Source of the DNA: Nocardia carnea
Lineage (GTDB): Bacteria > Actinomycetota > Actinomycetes > Mycobacteriales > Mycobacteriaceae
NCBI RefSeq assembly: GCF_029868855.1
Contig: NZ_JARWOV010000189.1
Location: 1 to 60,979 of the forward strand
Direction of reading: 5' to 3'
DNA length: 60,979 nt
This document shows positions 15,782-25,280 of this stretch, one piece after another; within the stretch, counting starts at the first letter, position 1; each line of letters begins with the position of its first letter. The translations under genes were made by a program, and so were the position numbers. Under the pieces are notes generated by a model. It saw only the letters and a list, made by a program, of their open reading frames with translations, ran no database searches and had not been told where the DNA came from.

Positions 15782-16939
15782 ATGAGCACGACAGACACTC
15801 CCGTCCGGTTGCAGGCGGTGGCCGCGCCGAACCAGCCGGATGTGACCCCTGCCCTCGAGGAGCTGTATCGCGGGTTCGAGCAGGAGCTGCTCGTCCCGCT
15901 GTGGACCGAGATCGGCGACCTCATGCCCGCGCATCCCCGCTCGCGTGCCGTGCCGCATCTGTGGCGGTGGGAGAATCTGCTTCGCCTGACGGCGAAGGCC
16001 GGCGATATCGTGCCCGTCGGCCGCGGCGGGGAACGGCGGGCGATCGCACTGGCCAACCCGGCCCTCGGTGGCCGTCCGTTCGCGACCCCGACGCTGTGGG
16101 CGGCGATCCAGTATCTGATGCCCGGCGAGGACGCCCCGGAACATCGGCACACCCAGCACGCCTTCCGGTTCGTGGTCGAGGGGTCGGGTGTGTGGACCGT
16201 GGTCGGCGGCAGCGGTGATGTGGCGGACGGGGATGCGGTGCCGATGCGGCGCGGGGATTTCCTGCCCCAGGCCGGCTGGAACTGGCATGCACACCACAAT
16301 GCGACTTCGGAGCCGATGGCCTGGATCGACGGCCTGGATATTCCGTTCCAGTACGTCGTGGAATCGCAGTTCTTCCAGTTCGGGCGGGAGCAGATCAGCG
16401 ACGCTGAGCGGATCACACCGGAGCGGTCGCGGTCGGAGCGGCTGTGGGGGCATCCGGGGTTGCGGCCGGTGTCGGTGGATGCGGTGGCGCCGGGGTCGCC
16501 GTTGCTGGCCTACAAGTGGGAGCACACCGATGCCGCGCTGAACGATCAGTTGCTGCTGGAGAAGGAGGGGTACGGCGGCACCGTCGAACCCGGGCATGCG
16601 GCGGTGCGGTTCTCGAACCCGCACAACGGCTCCGACGTTCTTCCCACGATCCGCGCGGAGTTCCACCGGATCGCCCGCGGCGCGGAAACCGCCCCGGTCC
16701 GCGAGACCGGGTCCGCGGTCTACCAGGTATTCGACGGTTCCGGCACGGTCACCGTGGGCGAGAGGTCCTGGTCGGTCACCCGCGGTGATCTTTTCGTCGT
16801 CCCGTCCTGGGCACCCTTCTCCGCCAAATCCGAAGCCGGATCCTCCGATTCCGATTCGGGGGCGCTCGACCTCTTCCGTTTCTCGGACACACCCGTGTTC
16901 GAGGCACTCCAGCTCAACCGTCAGGAGACCATTCGATGA
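15782..16939 (+). CDS. Gentisate 1,2-dioxygenase
   Basis: This 385-residue bicupin cleaves the ring of gentisate between C1 and C2 to maleylpyruvate using Fe(II) and O2. The N-terminal cupin (about 100-175) carries PEHRHTQHAFRFVVEG with iron ligands His121 and His123, and WNWHAHHN supplies a third His. The second cupin (about 280-360) includes GSAVYQVFDGSGTVTVG and RGDLFVVPSW. Length and motifs match the family (about 350-390). Its stop overlaps the hydrolase start (ATGA). The gene is first in a four-gene run that completes the gentisate pathway. Confidence 0.93.
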   Translation: MSTTDTPVRLQAVAAPNQPDVTPALEELYRGFEQELLVPLWTEIGDLMPAHPRSRAVPHLWRWENLLRLTAKAGDIVPVGRGGERRAIALANPALGGRPFATPTLWAAIQYLMPGEDAPEHRHTQHAFRFVVEGSGVWTVVGGSGDVADGDAVPMRRGDFLPQAGWNWHAHHNATSEPMAWIDGLDIPFQYVVESQFFQFGREQISDAERITPERSRSERLWGHPGLRPVSVDAVAPGSPLLAYKWEHTDAALNDQLLLEKEGYGGTVEPGHAAVRFSNPHNGSDVLPTIRAEFHRIARGAETAPVRETGSAVYQVFDGSGTVTVGERSWSVTRGDLFVVPSWAPFSAKSEAGSSDSDSGALDLFRFSDTPVFEALQLNRQETIR

Positions 16940-17766
16940 AACTCGCCACCCTCCGCGTCGACGGCGGCACCCGCGCGGTCCGTCTCGACGGTGACGTCCT
17001 CGTCGATCTCGGTTACGCCGACCTGGGCGCGCTGTTCGCCCAGCACGATTGGGCGACGGTCGCCGCGGGCGCCACCGGCGCGACCTGGCCCGTCGAAGGC
17101 GCCGATCTGGCCCCGGTGGTGCCGAACCCGTCGAAGGTGATCTGCGTCGGGCACAACTACACCGACCACATCAAGGAGATGGGCCGCGAACTTCCCAGCT
17201 ATCCGACGCTTTTCCCGAAGTTCGCCGACAGCCTCATCGGTCCGAACGATCCGATCGTGAAGCCCGCGGAAACGGACGCCTTGGACTGGGAGGTCGAGCT
17301 GGTGGTGGTGATCGGTGCACCGGTGCGCCGGGCCACCGAGGAGCAGGCCGCCGCCGCCATCGCGGGCTTCACTGTCATGAACGATATTTCGGTGCGGGAC
17401 TGGCAGTTCCGGACCGTCGAATGGACGCAAGGCAAGATCTGGGACTCCTCCACTCCGGTCGGCCCCTATGTCGTGACACCCGACGAGGTCGGCGGGGTCC
17501 GTCCGGCCCTCGAGGTCGAAACCCTGGTCGACGGCGAGGTCATGCAGCGCGACGATACGGGCACGCTCCTGTTCGATCCGGTGCATCTGGTGCAGTACGT
17601 CTCGACGGTGATCCGGCTCAATCCTGGCGACCTGATCGCCACCGGAACCCCCGCCGGAGTCGGCCATGCCCGCGACCCCAAGATCTACCTCGCCGGCGGC
17701 GAAACGGTCGTGACGCGGATCGCGGGCCTGGGAGCGTGCACCAACAAGGTCGTGAAAGCCTCGTGA
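16936..17766 (+). CDS. Fumarylpyruvate hydrolase (FAH family)
   Basis: This is a 276-residue fumarylacetoacetate hydrolase-fold enzyme. It has the substrate loop ICVGHNYTDHIKEMG (69-83), metal ligands Glu119 and Glu121 in DWEVELVVVIG, the MNDISVRDWQ segment with the third acidic ligand, and the terminal LNPGDLIATGTPAGVG. In this operon the substrate should be fumarylpyruvate, split into fumarate and pyruvate. It overlaps both neighbours by four bases, which shows tight coupling. Confidence 0.92.
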   Translation: MKLATLRVDGGTRAVRLDGDVLVDLGYADLGALFAQHDWATVAAGATGATWPVEGADLAPVVPNPSKVICVGHNYTDHIKEMGRELPSYPTLFPKFADSLIGPNDPIVKPAETDALDWEVELVVVIGAPVRRATEEQAAAAIAGFTVMNDISVRDWQFRTVEWTQGKIWDSSTPVGPYVVTPDEVGGVRPALEVETLVDGEVMQRDDTGTLLFDPVHLVQYVSTVIRLNPGDLIATGTPAGVGHARDPKIYLAGGETVVTRIAGLGACTNKVVKAS

Positions 17767-18389
17767 GTACACGCACGCACGCCGATGCACTGGCCTGGGT
17801 CGAGCACGGAACGGCGCTGTTCACGGCACAGATTGCCCGGTTCGGCGAACAGCAACTCCCGCAGCCGAGCATCTTGCCCGGCTGGACACGTAAACATCTG
17901 GTGGCTCATGTGGCCGCCAACGCGGACGCGCTCGGCAACCTCGTGCGCTGGGCCGAAACCGGTGAGCGCACCCCCATGTACACCTCGGCCGAGCAGCGCA
18001 ATGCCGATATCGCAGCCGGCGCACAACGGTCCGCCGCCGAACTGACGGAATGGCTCAACGCATCGGCACACCGGCTGGGCGCCGCCATGGCCGCCCTGAC
18101 CGGCGAACAGTGGCGCACCGAAGTCGTCACTGCTCAGGGCCGGACCGTCCCGGCCACGGAGATCCCGTGGCTGCGGGCACGCGAGGTGTGTGTCCATGCC
18201 GTCGACCTCGGCTCGGACACCACCTTCGCGGATCTTCCCGACGATTTCCTCACCGCGCTGATCGCCGATATCCGGGGCAAACGCGGCCTCGAGGAGGTAC
18301 CCGCCGGTCCGTTGCCGGAGGTGGCCGCCTACCTCGCCGGTCGTCCCCATTCGCTCGCCGACGTCGCAGACCTCGGCCCATGGCTGTAG
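17763..18389 (+). CDS. Mycothiol-dependent maleylpyruvate isomerase
   Basis: This 208-residue protein belongs to the DinB-like MDMPI family. It has an N-terminal four-helix domain with the ILPGWTRKHLVAHVAANADALGNL segment carrying metal-binding His residues, and a later WLRAREVCVHAVDLG with another His. It isomerises maleylpyruvate to fumarylpyruvate using mycothiol, the actinobacterial low-molecular-weight thiol, which supports the taxonomic call. It starts at GTG 17763 with a GTGA overlap. With the dioxygenase and hydrolase it forms the full lower gentisate pathway. Confidence 0.9.
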   Translation: MSTRTHADALAWVEHGTALFTAQIARFGEQQLPQPSILPGWTRKHLVAHVAANADALGNLVRWAETGERTPMYTSAEQRNADIAAGAQRSAAELTEWLNASAHRLGAAMAALTGEQWRTEVVTAQGRTVPATEIPWLRAREVCVHAVDLGSDTTFADLPDDFLTALIADIRGKRGLEEVPAGPLPEVAAYLAGRPHSLADVADLGPWL

Positions 18390-18403
18390 AGGAGGGCTGC
18401 ACT

Positions 18404-19696
18404 GTGAGCACCCCGGATATCGTCATCGTCGGCGGCGGAATCGGCGGGCTGAGTACCGCTTTCGCGCTGTCCCGGCTCGGCCTGCGGGTGCGGGTCCTAG
18501 AGCGGTCGAAATTATTCGGTGAGGTCGGCGCGGGTATTCAGCTGGCGCCCAACTGCACCCGCATCCTCGACGATTACGGTCTGCTCGACGAGGCGAAGGC
18601 CCGCGGCGTGGTACCCGACCGGATGGTCATGCGCGACGCGGTCGACGGTAGCGAGCTGACCGCGCTCGACCTGCGCGACCTCGAACGGAAGTACGGCTTC
18701 CCGTACCTCGTCATCCACCGTAGTGATCTGCACGCCCTGTTCCTGGACGCGTGCCGGAAATCGGGTGTCGAGCTGCGCACCGAGCAGCGGGTGGTGTCCT
18801 ACACGCAGGATTCCGGCAGGGCCGCCGCGACAACCGATACAGGAGCCGTGCACGAGGCGGATGTCGTGCTGGCGGCGGACGGGCTGCATTCGGTCGCCCG
18901 GAAGCTGTTCAGCGACGACGAACCGGTGTCTTCCGCGTATGTCGCCTATCGCGGTACCGTGCCGATCACCGAGGTCGGTCAGCCGGTCGACCTCTCCGAG
19001 GTGGCCGTCTACGTCGGCCCGCGCTGCCATTTCGTTCACTACGGCCTGCGTGGCGGCGACCTGCTCAACCAGGTCGCGGTGTTCGAATCACCCAGGGCTC
19101 GTGCCGGACTGGCCGACTGGGGAACTCCCGGCGAACTCGATACCGCGTTCACCGGGACGTGCGATTTCGTCCAGCAGCGGCTACCGCATATGTGGCGGGA
19201 CAAATGGTGGCGGATGTACGACCGTGACCCCATCGACACGTGGGTGGACGGCCGGATCGCACTGCTCGGGGACGCGGCCCATCCGCCGCTGCAGTACATG
19301 GCCCAGGGCGCGATCATGGCGATCGAGGACGGTTGGGTACTCGCCGAACATGCCGAGCGCCTCCGCAGCACCGACGGCGCGGTCGATTGGGCCGGTGCCC
19401 TCGCCGCCTATCAGGCGGTGCGCCCGGAACACTGCCGCCGGGTGGTGCTGACCGCGCGGGTCTGGGGCGAACTATGGCATCTCGACGGCCGCGAGCGCGC
19501 ACAACGGAACGTACTGCTGCGGGCCCGGAAGACCGACGACTACTCGTTCACCGACTGGATCTACGGTCCCACCGCGCTGTTCCCCGAGGACGAACCGGCG
19601 ATGTTCGAGCCCATCCCGCTCACCACAGCCGACCCGGTGGCCGGTGCGGCGGCGGGTTGGCCCACCGGAGCATCCCTGGATTCGATTTCCCGGTAG
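18404..19696 (+). CDS. 3-Hydroxybenzoate 6-monooxygenase
   Basis: This is a 430-residue class A flavoprotein. It has the Rossmann motif IVGGGIGG (8-15), the family segment LGLRVRVLERS, the NAD(P)H/FAD DG motif VVLAADGLHSVAR, and the FAD-ribityl motif LLGDAAHPPLQYMAQGA. In a gentisate operon this should hydroxylate 3-hydroxybenzoate to gentisate. Salicylate 5-hydroxylation is done by a different enzyme class, so 3-hydroxybenzoate is the best substrate guess. GTG 18404 is chosen for GGAGGG 7 bases upstream. It is the last gene of the operon. Confidence 0.9.
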   Translation: MSTPDIVIVGGGIGGLSTAFALSRLGLRVRVLERSKLFGEVGAGIQLAPNCTRILDDYGLLDEAKARGVVPDRMVMRDAVDGSELTALDLRDLERKYGFPYLVIHRSDLHALFLDACRKSGVELRTEQRVVSYTQDSGRAAATTDTGAVHEADVVLAADGLHSVARKLFSDDEPVSSAYVAYRGTVPITEVGQPVDLSEVAVYVGPRCHFVHYGLRGGDLLNQVAVFESPRARAGLADWGTPGELDTAFTGTCDFVQQRLPHMWRDKWWRMYDRDPIDTWVDGRIALLGDAAHPPLQYMAQGAIMAIEDGWVLAEHAERLRSTDGAVDWAGALAAYQAVRPEHCRRVVLTARVWGELWHLDGRERAQRNVLLRARKTDDYSFTDWIYGPTALFPEDEPAMFEPIPLTTADPVAGAAAGWPTGASLDSISR

Positions 19697-19975
19697 CCGG
19701 CCGGCACATCGGAGTGCGACGCACCTTGCCGCTGCCGTACCCACCACCGTAAAATATGACTCCCATCACATTTTGTTACCCGAGTGTGGGTCGGCAGCGG
19801 CGCAGGTGGAGGTGGCTCGCACCGGCGCAACTCGGCGCGACGGATTCGCGGTCGTGCCGAGATCGCAGAACGAACAATGCGCGGGCGGCGCAATCGGCTG
19901 TCGACCGCGCGTCAGCCTTCGGTCGCAACGGAGCGCCGAGCTGGAACGGGGGCACTAGTACCGAGGAGAACGGTC

Positions 19976-20338
19976 ATGTCCCGTTTGGTACGCAAGAATT
20001 TCGATTCGCCCGAGGAAACCCGCCCCTTCGAGGCGGGCAAGGGTCAACTCGATCTCGTCAATCTCGGGGCCGGCCCGGTGGGCCGGGCCGTCTTCGAACC
20101 CGGCTGGCAGTGGTCGGAACATGTCAAACCGATCGCCGGCACCGACAGTTGCCAGGCGCCCCATATGGGCTACTGCGTCTCGGGACACCTGGCGGTGGTC
20201 ATGGACGACGGCGAGAAACAGGAATACGGGCCCGGCGATTTCATGATCGTCCCGCCCGGGCACGATGCCTGGACCGTGGGAGACGAACCCTGCGTCATGA
20301 TCGACTGGCAGGGTGTCGCCGACTACGCCAAGCGGTGA
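19976..20338 (+). CDS. Cupin-domain protein
   Basis: This is a 120-residue single cupin: PGWQWSEHVKPIAG ... APHMGYCVSGHLAVVMDDGEKQEYGPGDFMIVPPGHDAWTVG. His residues in the first and second cupin motifs are retained, so metal binding is possible. Such small cupins act as sensors, isomerases or dioxygenases and the role here is unknown. ATG 19976 is chosen for GAGGAGAA just upstream. The AT-rich stretch around 19750-19790 is a plausible promoter. Confidence 0.85.
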   Translation: MSRLVRKNFDSPEETRPFEAGKGQLDLVNLGAGPVGRAVFEPGWQWSEHVKPIAGTDSCQAPHMGYCVSGHLAVVMDDGEKQEYGPGDFMIVPPGHDAWTVGDEPCVMIDWQGVADYAKR

Positions 20339-20430
20339 TTCCGGCCGAGCACCGGCTCGCCCACCGGACAAGACATCCGGTCCGGCGGTGGTGTACCGAT
20401 CTCGTGGCCGGCACACCACCGGGGCGGGTG

Positions 20431-21984
20431 TCAGCTGACCTGGCGGTCCCGCCCGCTCCAATACGGCTCGCGTAGTTTGAATTTCTGCAGCTTCCCGGTG
20501 GCGGTCCGGGCCAGTTCGTCCCGGAACTCGACCGAGGTCGGCGCCTTGTAGCCGGCCAGCCGCTGTTTGCACCAGGCGATCAGCGCCGATTCGGTCGCGG
20601 TACCCGGGTCCGCATCCGGGTCGAGCACGACCAGGGCCTTGATCGTCTCGCCCCATTTCTCGCTCGGCACCGCGATCACCGCCACCTCCGCGACGGCAGG
20701 ATGGGAGAACAGGCAATCCTCGACTTCGATCGAGGAGACGTTCTCGCCGCCGGTGATGATCACATCCTTCTTGCGATCGGCGATGGTCAGATAGCCGTCG
20801 GCTCCGACCGCACCGCCGTCACCGGTGCGGAACCACCCGCCGTCGAGTACCGCCGCACTTTCCTCCGGCCGGCCCCAGTAACCGTCCATCACCACGTTCG
20901 ATCGGGCCAGCACCTCCCCCGCACCCTCCTCCGACTCTTCTATCCGCAGCCGGACACCGAGCGCCGGAGCGCCGGCGCGGGTCAGTTTCGCGGCCTTGGT
21001 CTCGGGGTCCAGATCGTCCCATTCGGCGCGTGTGCGATTGACGGTGAGCAGCGGAGAGGTTTCGGTGAGGCCGTAGATCTGGATGAACTCCCAGCCGAGT
21101 TCCTGTTCGACGCGCGCGACGGTTTTCGTCGGCGGCGGCGCACCCGCCATGATGATCCGCACCCGGTCGCGGCCGGGGATCTCGCCCTCCCAGGTCTGTG
21201 CGGCGTCGAGGACCGCGGCGGCGACCGCGGGGGCCGCGCACATCACCGTGACGCCGTGATCGCGGACGCGTCGCAGGATCTCGGCGCCGTCGATTTTGCG
21301 CAGGACGATGTGCCGGGCGCCCACACCGGTCATCGCGAACGGCTGACCCCACCCGTTGGCATGGAACATCGGCAGGGTGTGCAGGTAGACGTCGCGGTCG
21401 CTGATCGTGGCGTGCAGACCGAACGTGACGGCGTTGACCCAGATATTGCGGTGGGTTATCTGCACCCCCTTCGGGCGGGCGGTGGTGCCGGAGGTGTAGT
21501 TGATGGTGGCGGTGGCGGATTCGTCGGGCTCCCACGGTCGCGGTACCGAGCCGGGCGGCGCGTAGAGGTCGGAGTCGGAACCGAGGACGAATGTGTGCTC
21601 ACACTCGATCCCGGCCAGCGAATCCGCCAGCTCCGGGTCGACGTAGAGGACGCGGGCGCCGGAATCCTCGACGATATAACGCACTTCATCCGGGCGCAGG
21701 CGGAAGTTGATCGGCACCAGCACCCGGCCCCATCCGCTGACACCGAAGAAGGAGGTGAGCAACCGGCTCGAATTGTGGCTGACGATCGCGACCCGTTCAC
21801 CGGCCCCGATTCCGAGCTCGTCGAGCCTGGCGGCCTGCCTGCGGGCCAGGCTCGCGACCTGGGCGTAGGTCAGCGAACCCTGGGTGGGCGCGGGCTGCGC
21901 GGGTTCGTCGACCACACCGATACGGTCGCCGTACACGGTTTCGGCGCGGTCGAGGAAATCGGCGACACTGAACGGGACGAACAT
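20431..21984 (-). CDS. AMP-dependent acyl-CoA synthetase/ligase
   Basis: This 517-residue ANL-superfamily enzyme has the phosphate-binding loop YTSGTTARPKG, the aromatic-pocket/Mg motif IYGLTETSPL, the hinge TGDGGAVGADGYLTIADRKKDVI and the catalytic Lys in TATGKLQKF near the C-terminus. It activates a carboxylic acid to its CoA thioester via acyl-adenylate. The LHTLPMFHANGW stretch resembles medium/long-chain ligases, but the substrate is open. ATG 21984 has AGGAGGG just upstream. It may supply the CoA-linked pathways elsewhere in the window. Confidence 0.9.
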   Translation of the reverse strand: MFVPFSVADFLDRAETVYGDRIGVVDEPAQPAPTQGSLTYAQVASLARRQAARLDELGIGAGERVAIVSHNSSRLLTSFFGVSGWGRVLVPINFRLRPDEVRYIVEDSGARVLYVDPELADSLAGIECEHTFVLGSDSDLYAPPGSVPRPWEPDESATATINYTSGTTARPKGVQITHRNIWVNAVTFGLHATISDRDVYLHTLPMFHANGWGQPFAMTGVGARHIVLRKIDGAEILRRVRDHGVTVMCAAPAVAAAVLDAAQTWEGEIPGRDRVRIIMAGAPPPTKTVARVEQELGWEFIQIYGLTETSPLLTVNRTRAEWDDLDPETKAAKLTRAGAPALGVRLRIEESEEGAGEVLARSNVVMDGYWGRPEESAAVLDGGWFRTGDGGAVGADGYLTIADRKKDVIITGGENVSSIEVEDCLFSHPAVAEVAVIAVPSEKWGETIKALVVLDPDADPGTATESALIAWCKQRLAGYKAPTSVEFRDELARTATGKLQKFKLREPYWSGRDRQVS

Positions 21985-22317
21985 GGCCCTCCTACGGATC
22001 GTGCGTACGCCCGCCGAAACCGGTCCGCGGACCTTCCGGCGGTCCGACGATTGTCTCTTCGGAACGGCAGGACCGGGGCCGGAATCCTCATTGCGGACCA
22101 CGGACAGGTATACGAGGCCCGGTCCCGGATCGCCGGCCGGCACCCGGGCAAATCGTCATCGGCACGGTCACGAACGGCCGGCGCCACCCGCGATTGCGCG
22201 TGCCATGGGGCTTCCGGCCGATGACTCGAGTACGCCAGCCTGTTGCCGTGACTTTGCCGCGACCATTTCGTAATCTAACGGTGATCTTGTCTCCGAGCGT
22301 TACGAGTAGTCACCATC
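21985..22317. promoter_or_regulatory. Divergent intergenic region, acyl-CoA ligase / secreted protein
   Basis: These 333 bases separate two divergent genes and must contain both promoters. The part near 22255-22310 is relatively AT-rich (TTTCGTAATCTAACGG) and is a plausible promoter for the secreted protein. I see no clear operator, riboswitch or small gene. Confidence 0.4.
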
Positions 22318-22971
22318 ATGCCTGGTCAACATCGCAAGCCGGCCCGAGCCCGGAAGATCGCTCCCCTCGCCGGGAGCACGGTCGCGGCAACGGCCGTCAT
22401 CGCGCTGTCGGTGATGGCCCGTCCCGCACCGACTCCGCAAGCCACCGCGGTAGCAGCGGATACGCAGGCTGCCCCTGCGGCCGGTATGGGCGCCGCGGCG
22501 GAAACCCCGGCCCCGTCCGCTCCACCATCGGCCGAGGCCGTCGCGGCAGTCGACAAGCCACGGGAACCGGCCAGGTACGCAAAGCGTCATGCGCCCCCGC
22601 CACCTCCCCTGATCCCGTGTTCCACGGTGCTCGCCGGAACACAACCGCATGTGGCCCAGGTGGGCAACCTGATCGGCCAGACATTCGGCGTCGCCGATAT
22701 CGGCGGCGCCGACGGCCGCTACGACGGTGAGCACGGCGCCGGCCTGGCGCTCGACTTCATGACCTCCGATCCGGCGCACGGCGATGCGATCGCCGATTTC
22801 GTCCTCGCCAACAAGGAGCGGTTCGGTGTCACCTATGTGATCTGGCAGCAGCGGTACAACGACGGCAGCGGCTGGTCGTATATGGAAGACCGCGGAAGTC
22901 CGACCCAGAACCATTACGACCATGTGCACGTCTCGTTCGATTCGGCCGCCGATGTGCACGTGACCTGCTGA
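22318..22971 (+). CDS. Secreted protein with ARB-07466-like C-terminal domain
   Basis: This is a 217-residue protein. Residues 1-50 form an export signal: a basic start (GQHRKPARARK), hydrophobic AATAVIALSVMA and an Ala-rich cleavage area. A Pro/Ala-rich linker follows to about 95. The C-terminal domain (about 100-217) has GGADGRYDGEHGAGLALDFM, GVTYVIWQQRYN and DRGSPTQNHYDHVHVSF, the ARB-07466-like pattern found in actinobacterial wall-associated proteins. Asp and His residues resemble a peptidase active site, but activity is unproven. No strong Shine-Dalgarno sequence is visible. Confidence 0.8.
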   Translation: MPGQHRKPARARKIAPLAGSTVAATAVIALSVMARPAPTPQATAVAADTQAAPAAGMGAAAETPAPSAPPSAEAVAAVDKPREPARYAKRHAPPPPPLIPCSTVLAGTQPHVAQVGNLIGQTFGVADIGGADGRYDGEHGAGLALDFMTSDPAHGDAIADFVLANKERFGVTYVIWQQRYNDGSGWSYMEDRGSPTQNHYDHVHVSFDSAADVHVTC

Positions 22972-22988
22972 TCCCGGGTCACCCGGCT

Positions 22989-23011
22989 CCGGCCCGGGCG
23001 TACTGGGCCGG
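22989..23011. terminator. Hairpin between convergent genes
   Basis: CCGGCCC-9-GGGCCGG is a perfect 7-bp stem in the 106-bp gap between the ends of two convergent genes. No T-tract follows on either side, so termination would be Rho-assisted or weak. Confidence 0.35.
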
Positions 23012-23077
23012 GCGACCGGCGACATCGCCCATTACCCGGTACCGCGCCACAGCGGTGCGGCCCGGCGGCCGCCCGGC

Positions 23078-24220
23078 TCAGATCATCGCGTAGGGATGGG
23101 CCGCGGCACGACCCTGGAAGGTGAGAATCCGCGGGTTCCGGACACGACCGTCGCGGATCTCTATCGCGCGCCGGATGGTCTCGTTGCCGTCCCAGGCCGC
23201 CGGTCCGCCCATGACCACCGGCAGGTATTCCAGCAGGGCTTCGGAGTTCTCCCAGGTCGCGGAGTTCCACAGGTAGGACGGGCTGTGGTCGACACCGTAG
23301 TAGTGCAGATCGTCGCCGACAGTGAACATGGGGTCGGCGAACGAGGTGGGGCGGGCCCATTCGAATCCCATACCCGCGTCACAGGAGACATCGACGAACA
23401 GGGTCCCGCGGGGGAACAGCCCGAGTTCTTCGTTCAGTACGAAAAGCAGTGGCGCCTCGGTGTTCTGGAACATGCAGTTGACGATCACGTCGTAGTGGGC
23501 GAGCATTTCGGCCAGCGGTCCCGGCTCCGGATCCTTCAAGGCCAGTGTGCGGCCCGGGCTGCGCGGGTCGCGCTGGAAGTTCTGCATCCGTACCGACGCG
23601 AACGGTGACGCCACCGCCGCGACACTGCGCTGCGTGAGCACCGTGACATCACTGATTCCCAGCGCCGACAGCGCCCGCACCGCGCCCCGGGCGGTGGCGC
23701 CGAAACTGATGACGGCGGCGCGCAGTCTGCGGCCGTAGTCGCCGGTGACACCCTGCAGTGCCAGTGCCTGCAGAACCGAGCAGTAGCCGGCCAGCTCGTT
23801 GTTCTTGTGGAAGACGTGCAGTCCGAAATCCCCGGTGGGGGTCCAGTGGTTCATCGCTTCCCAGGCGATCAGGGTCAGGCCACGATCGACGGCCTGCTGA
23901 GTCATGAGGGGATCCTGCACACAATGCGGCCAACCCCAGACAACCTGGCCGGGCCGCAGCGTCTCGAGGTCTTCGGGCATCGGTTTGGGCAGCAACAGCA
24001 CATCGCATTCGGCCGCCAGCTCGGCGCGCGTCCGCTGCCCGGCGACCAGCGGCGCCAGCTGCTCGTCGGAATAGCCGAACCGGGCACCGTAGCCGTACTC
24101 GAGGAAGATACCCGCGCGGGTTGCCGGGTCGATCCGCGCGAAATGCGCGGGATGGATCGCGAGCCGATGCTCGTCCTCCTTGTGGGAGGTCGCAATGGCA
24201 CCGATCGTCAGTTGTTTCAC
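23078..24220 (-). CDS. N5-(carboxyethyl)ornithine synthase-like / alanine dehydrogenase family enzyme
   Basis: This is a 380-residue protein of the alanine dehydrogenase/PNT fold. The N-terminal part carries KEDEHRLAIHPAHF and LLLPKPMPEDLETLRPGQVVWGWPHCVQD. The dinucleotide-binding part contains AVISFGATARGAVRALSALG rather than the usual GAGVAG. The C-terminal part includes VDVSCDAGMGFEWARPTSFADPMF. These traits fit N5-(carboxyethyl)ornithine synthase, which reductively couples pyruvate and ornithine. The true substrate could differ. It starts at GTG 24220. Confidence 0.75.
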   Translation of the reverse strand: MKQLTIGAIATSHKEDEHRLAIHPAHFARIDPATRAGIFLEYGYGARFGYSDEQLAPLVAGQRTRAELAAECDVLLLPKPMPEDLETLRPGQVVWGWPHCVQDPLMTQQAVDRGLTLIAWEAMNHWTPTGDFGLHVFHKNNELAGYCSVLQALALQGVTGDYGRRLRAAVISFGATARGAVRALSALGISDVTVLTQRSVAAVASPFASVRMQNFQRDPRSPGRTLALKDPEPGPLAEMLAHYDVIVNCMFQNTEAPLLFVLNEELGLFPRGTLFVDVSCDAGMGFEWARPTSFADPMFTVGDDLHYYGVDHSPSYLWNSATWENSEALLEYLPVVMGGPAAWDGNETIRRAIEIRDGRVRNPRILTFQGRAAAHPYAMI

Positions 24221-24320
24221 TGTACGAGCCTACGCGCGGCGCCCCGCCGCCCGAGTCCGACTCCGACGCGGCCCGCTCGGCCTACTCGACGTCTGCCGAA
24301 GCGATTGTCCCGCAGCGTTT

Positions 24321-25280
24321 TCAGTGCGTGGACCAGCTGCGCAGCGCACGTTCCGCGGCCGAACACAGTTCGTCGATCACCTCGCCCACCGGAGCACTCT
24401 CGGTCAGTACCCAGACTCCTTGACCCGCGTCGACGGGGGCCACCGCGGGATCGTCGGCTGCCAGGGCGGCGGCCAGCTCGTCGCGGGCCGCGGGGCTCTC
24501 GTCCAAGCCGGCCTCGTTGTGCTCCCACCGGCCGGTGAAATCGTTACGCAGTACCCGCGAGGGGAAGCGCGCCGGCCAGGGTAGCTGCTGGGCGATATCG
24601 AAGACGCGCGTGGTCACAGTATCGGTTGCCGCCGCGCGCAACAGAGCCGCACGTGCGCGGTCCGGGGTGAGTGCCTCGGTGCACGCCGACAGTCGTGTCC
24701 CGAGCCAGGCTCCCGCGGCACCGGCCGCGAGCACCGCGGCCAGCGTGCGGCCGGAGGAGATCCCGCCCGCCGCCAGCACCGGCACATCGACGGCACCCAG
24801 AACGGCATCGAGCAACGGCAAGGTGCCCAGCAGCGGCGCCCCGTGACCGCCGCCCTCGGCACCCCGCGCGACGAGAACATCCACCCCGGCGCCGGCGGCG
24901 CGACGTGCCTGTTCCGCGTCGTAGACCTGGGTCACCGCCAGGACTCCGTGCCGGTGCAGCCGCTCGACCCAGGTGAAATCGTCGGTGAAACCGATCGAGA
25001 CAACGGTCGGCCGCGCGGCGAGCGCGGCGGCGAGCAGTTCCGGCTCCCGGTCCCGCACCCAGTCGACCAGCCCGATACCGAACGGCCCGGTCACCGCGCC
25101 GAGCAGCTCCAGCTCATCGGTCAACCGGGCGACCGATCCCGCGCTACCCATCCCGATCATCCCCAGGCCACCGGCGGCGGTGACGGCGGCCGCCAGCCGG
25201 CCACCGGCCACACCACCCATCGGGGCACTGACTATCGGTGCGCGTAACCCCATCTCCCGCGACCAGGGCGTCGACAGCAC
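24321..25280 (-). CDS. Nitronate monooxygenase family flavoprotein
   Basis: This 319-residue FMN TIM-barrel protein has APIVSAPMGGVAGGRLAAAV, GGLGMIGMGSAG, VDVLVARGAEGGGHG and VLAAGGISSGRTLAAVLAAGAAGAWLGT, the four FMN-binding segments of the nitronate monooxygenase (2-nitropropane dioxygenase) family. These enzymes oxidise alkyl nitronates; actinobacterial members often protect against propionate 3-nitronate. GTG 25280 gives the usual STPWSREMGLRAPI start. It is a single gene, separate from its neighbours. Confidence 0.85.
   Translation of the reverse strand: MLSTPWSREMGLRAPIVSAPMGGVAGGRLAAAVTAAGGLGMIGMGSAGSVARLTDELELLGAVTGPFGIGLVDWVRDREPELLAAALAARPTVVSIGFTDDFTWVERLHRHGVLAVTQVYDAEQARRAAGAGVDVLVARGAEGGGHGAPLLGTLPLLDAVLGAVDVPVLAAGGISSGRTLAAVLAAGAAGAWLGTRLSACTEALTPDRARAALLRAAATDTVTTRVFDIAQQLPWPARFPSRVLRNDFTGRWEHNEAGLDESPAARDELAAALAADDPAVAPVDAGQGVWVLTESAPVGEVIDELCSAAERALRSWSTH

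Noticed and set aside
14903..16666. A 587-residue minus-strand frame joining IclR to a long upstream extension
   Set aside because: The extension is the antisense of gentisate dioxygenase and is Pro/Arg/His-rich. The IclR protein starts at 15718.
20701..22224. A 507-residue plus-strand frame opposite the acyl-CoA ligase
   Set aside because: It has no family motif and is the shadow of a gene with all ANL motifs intact.
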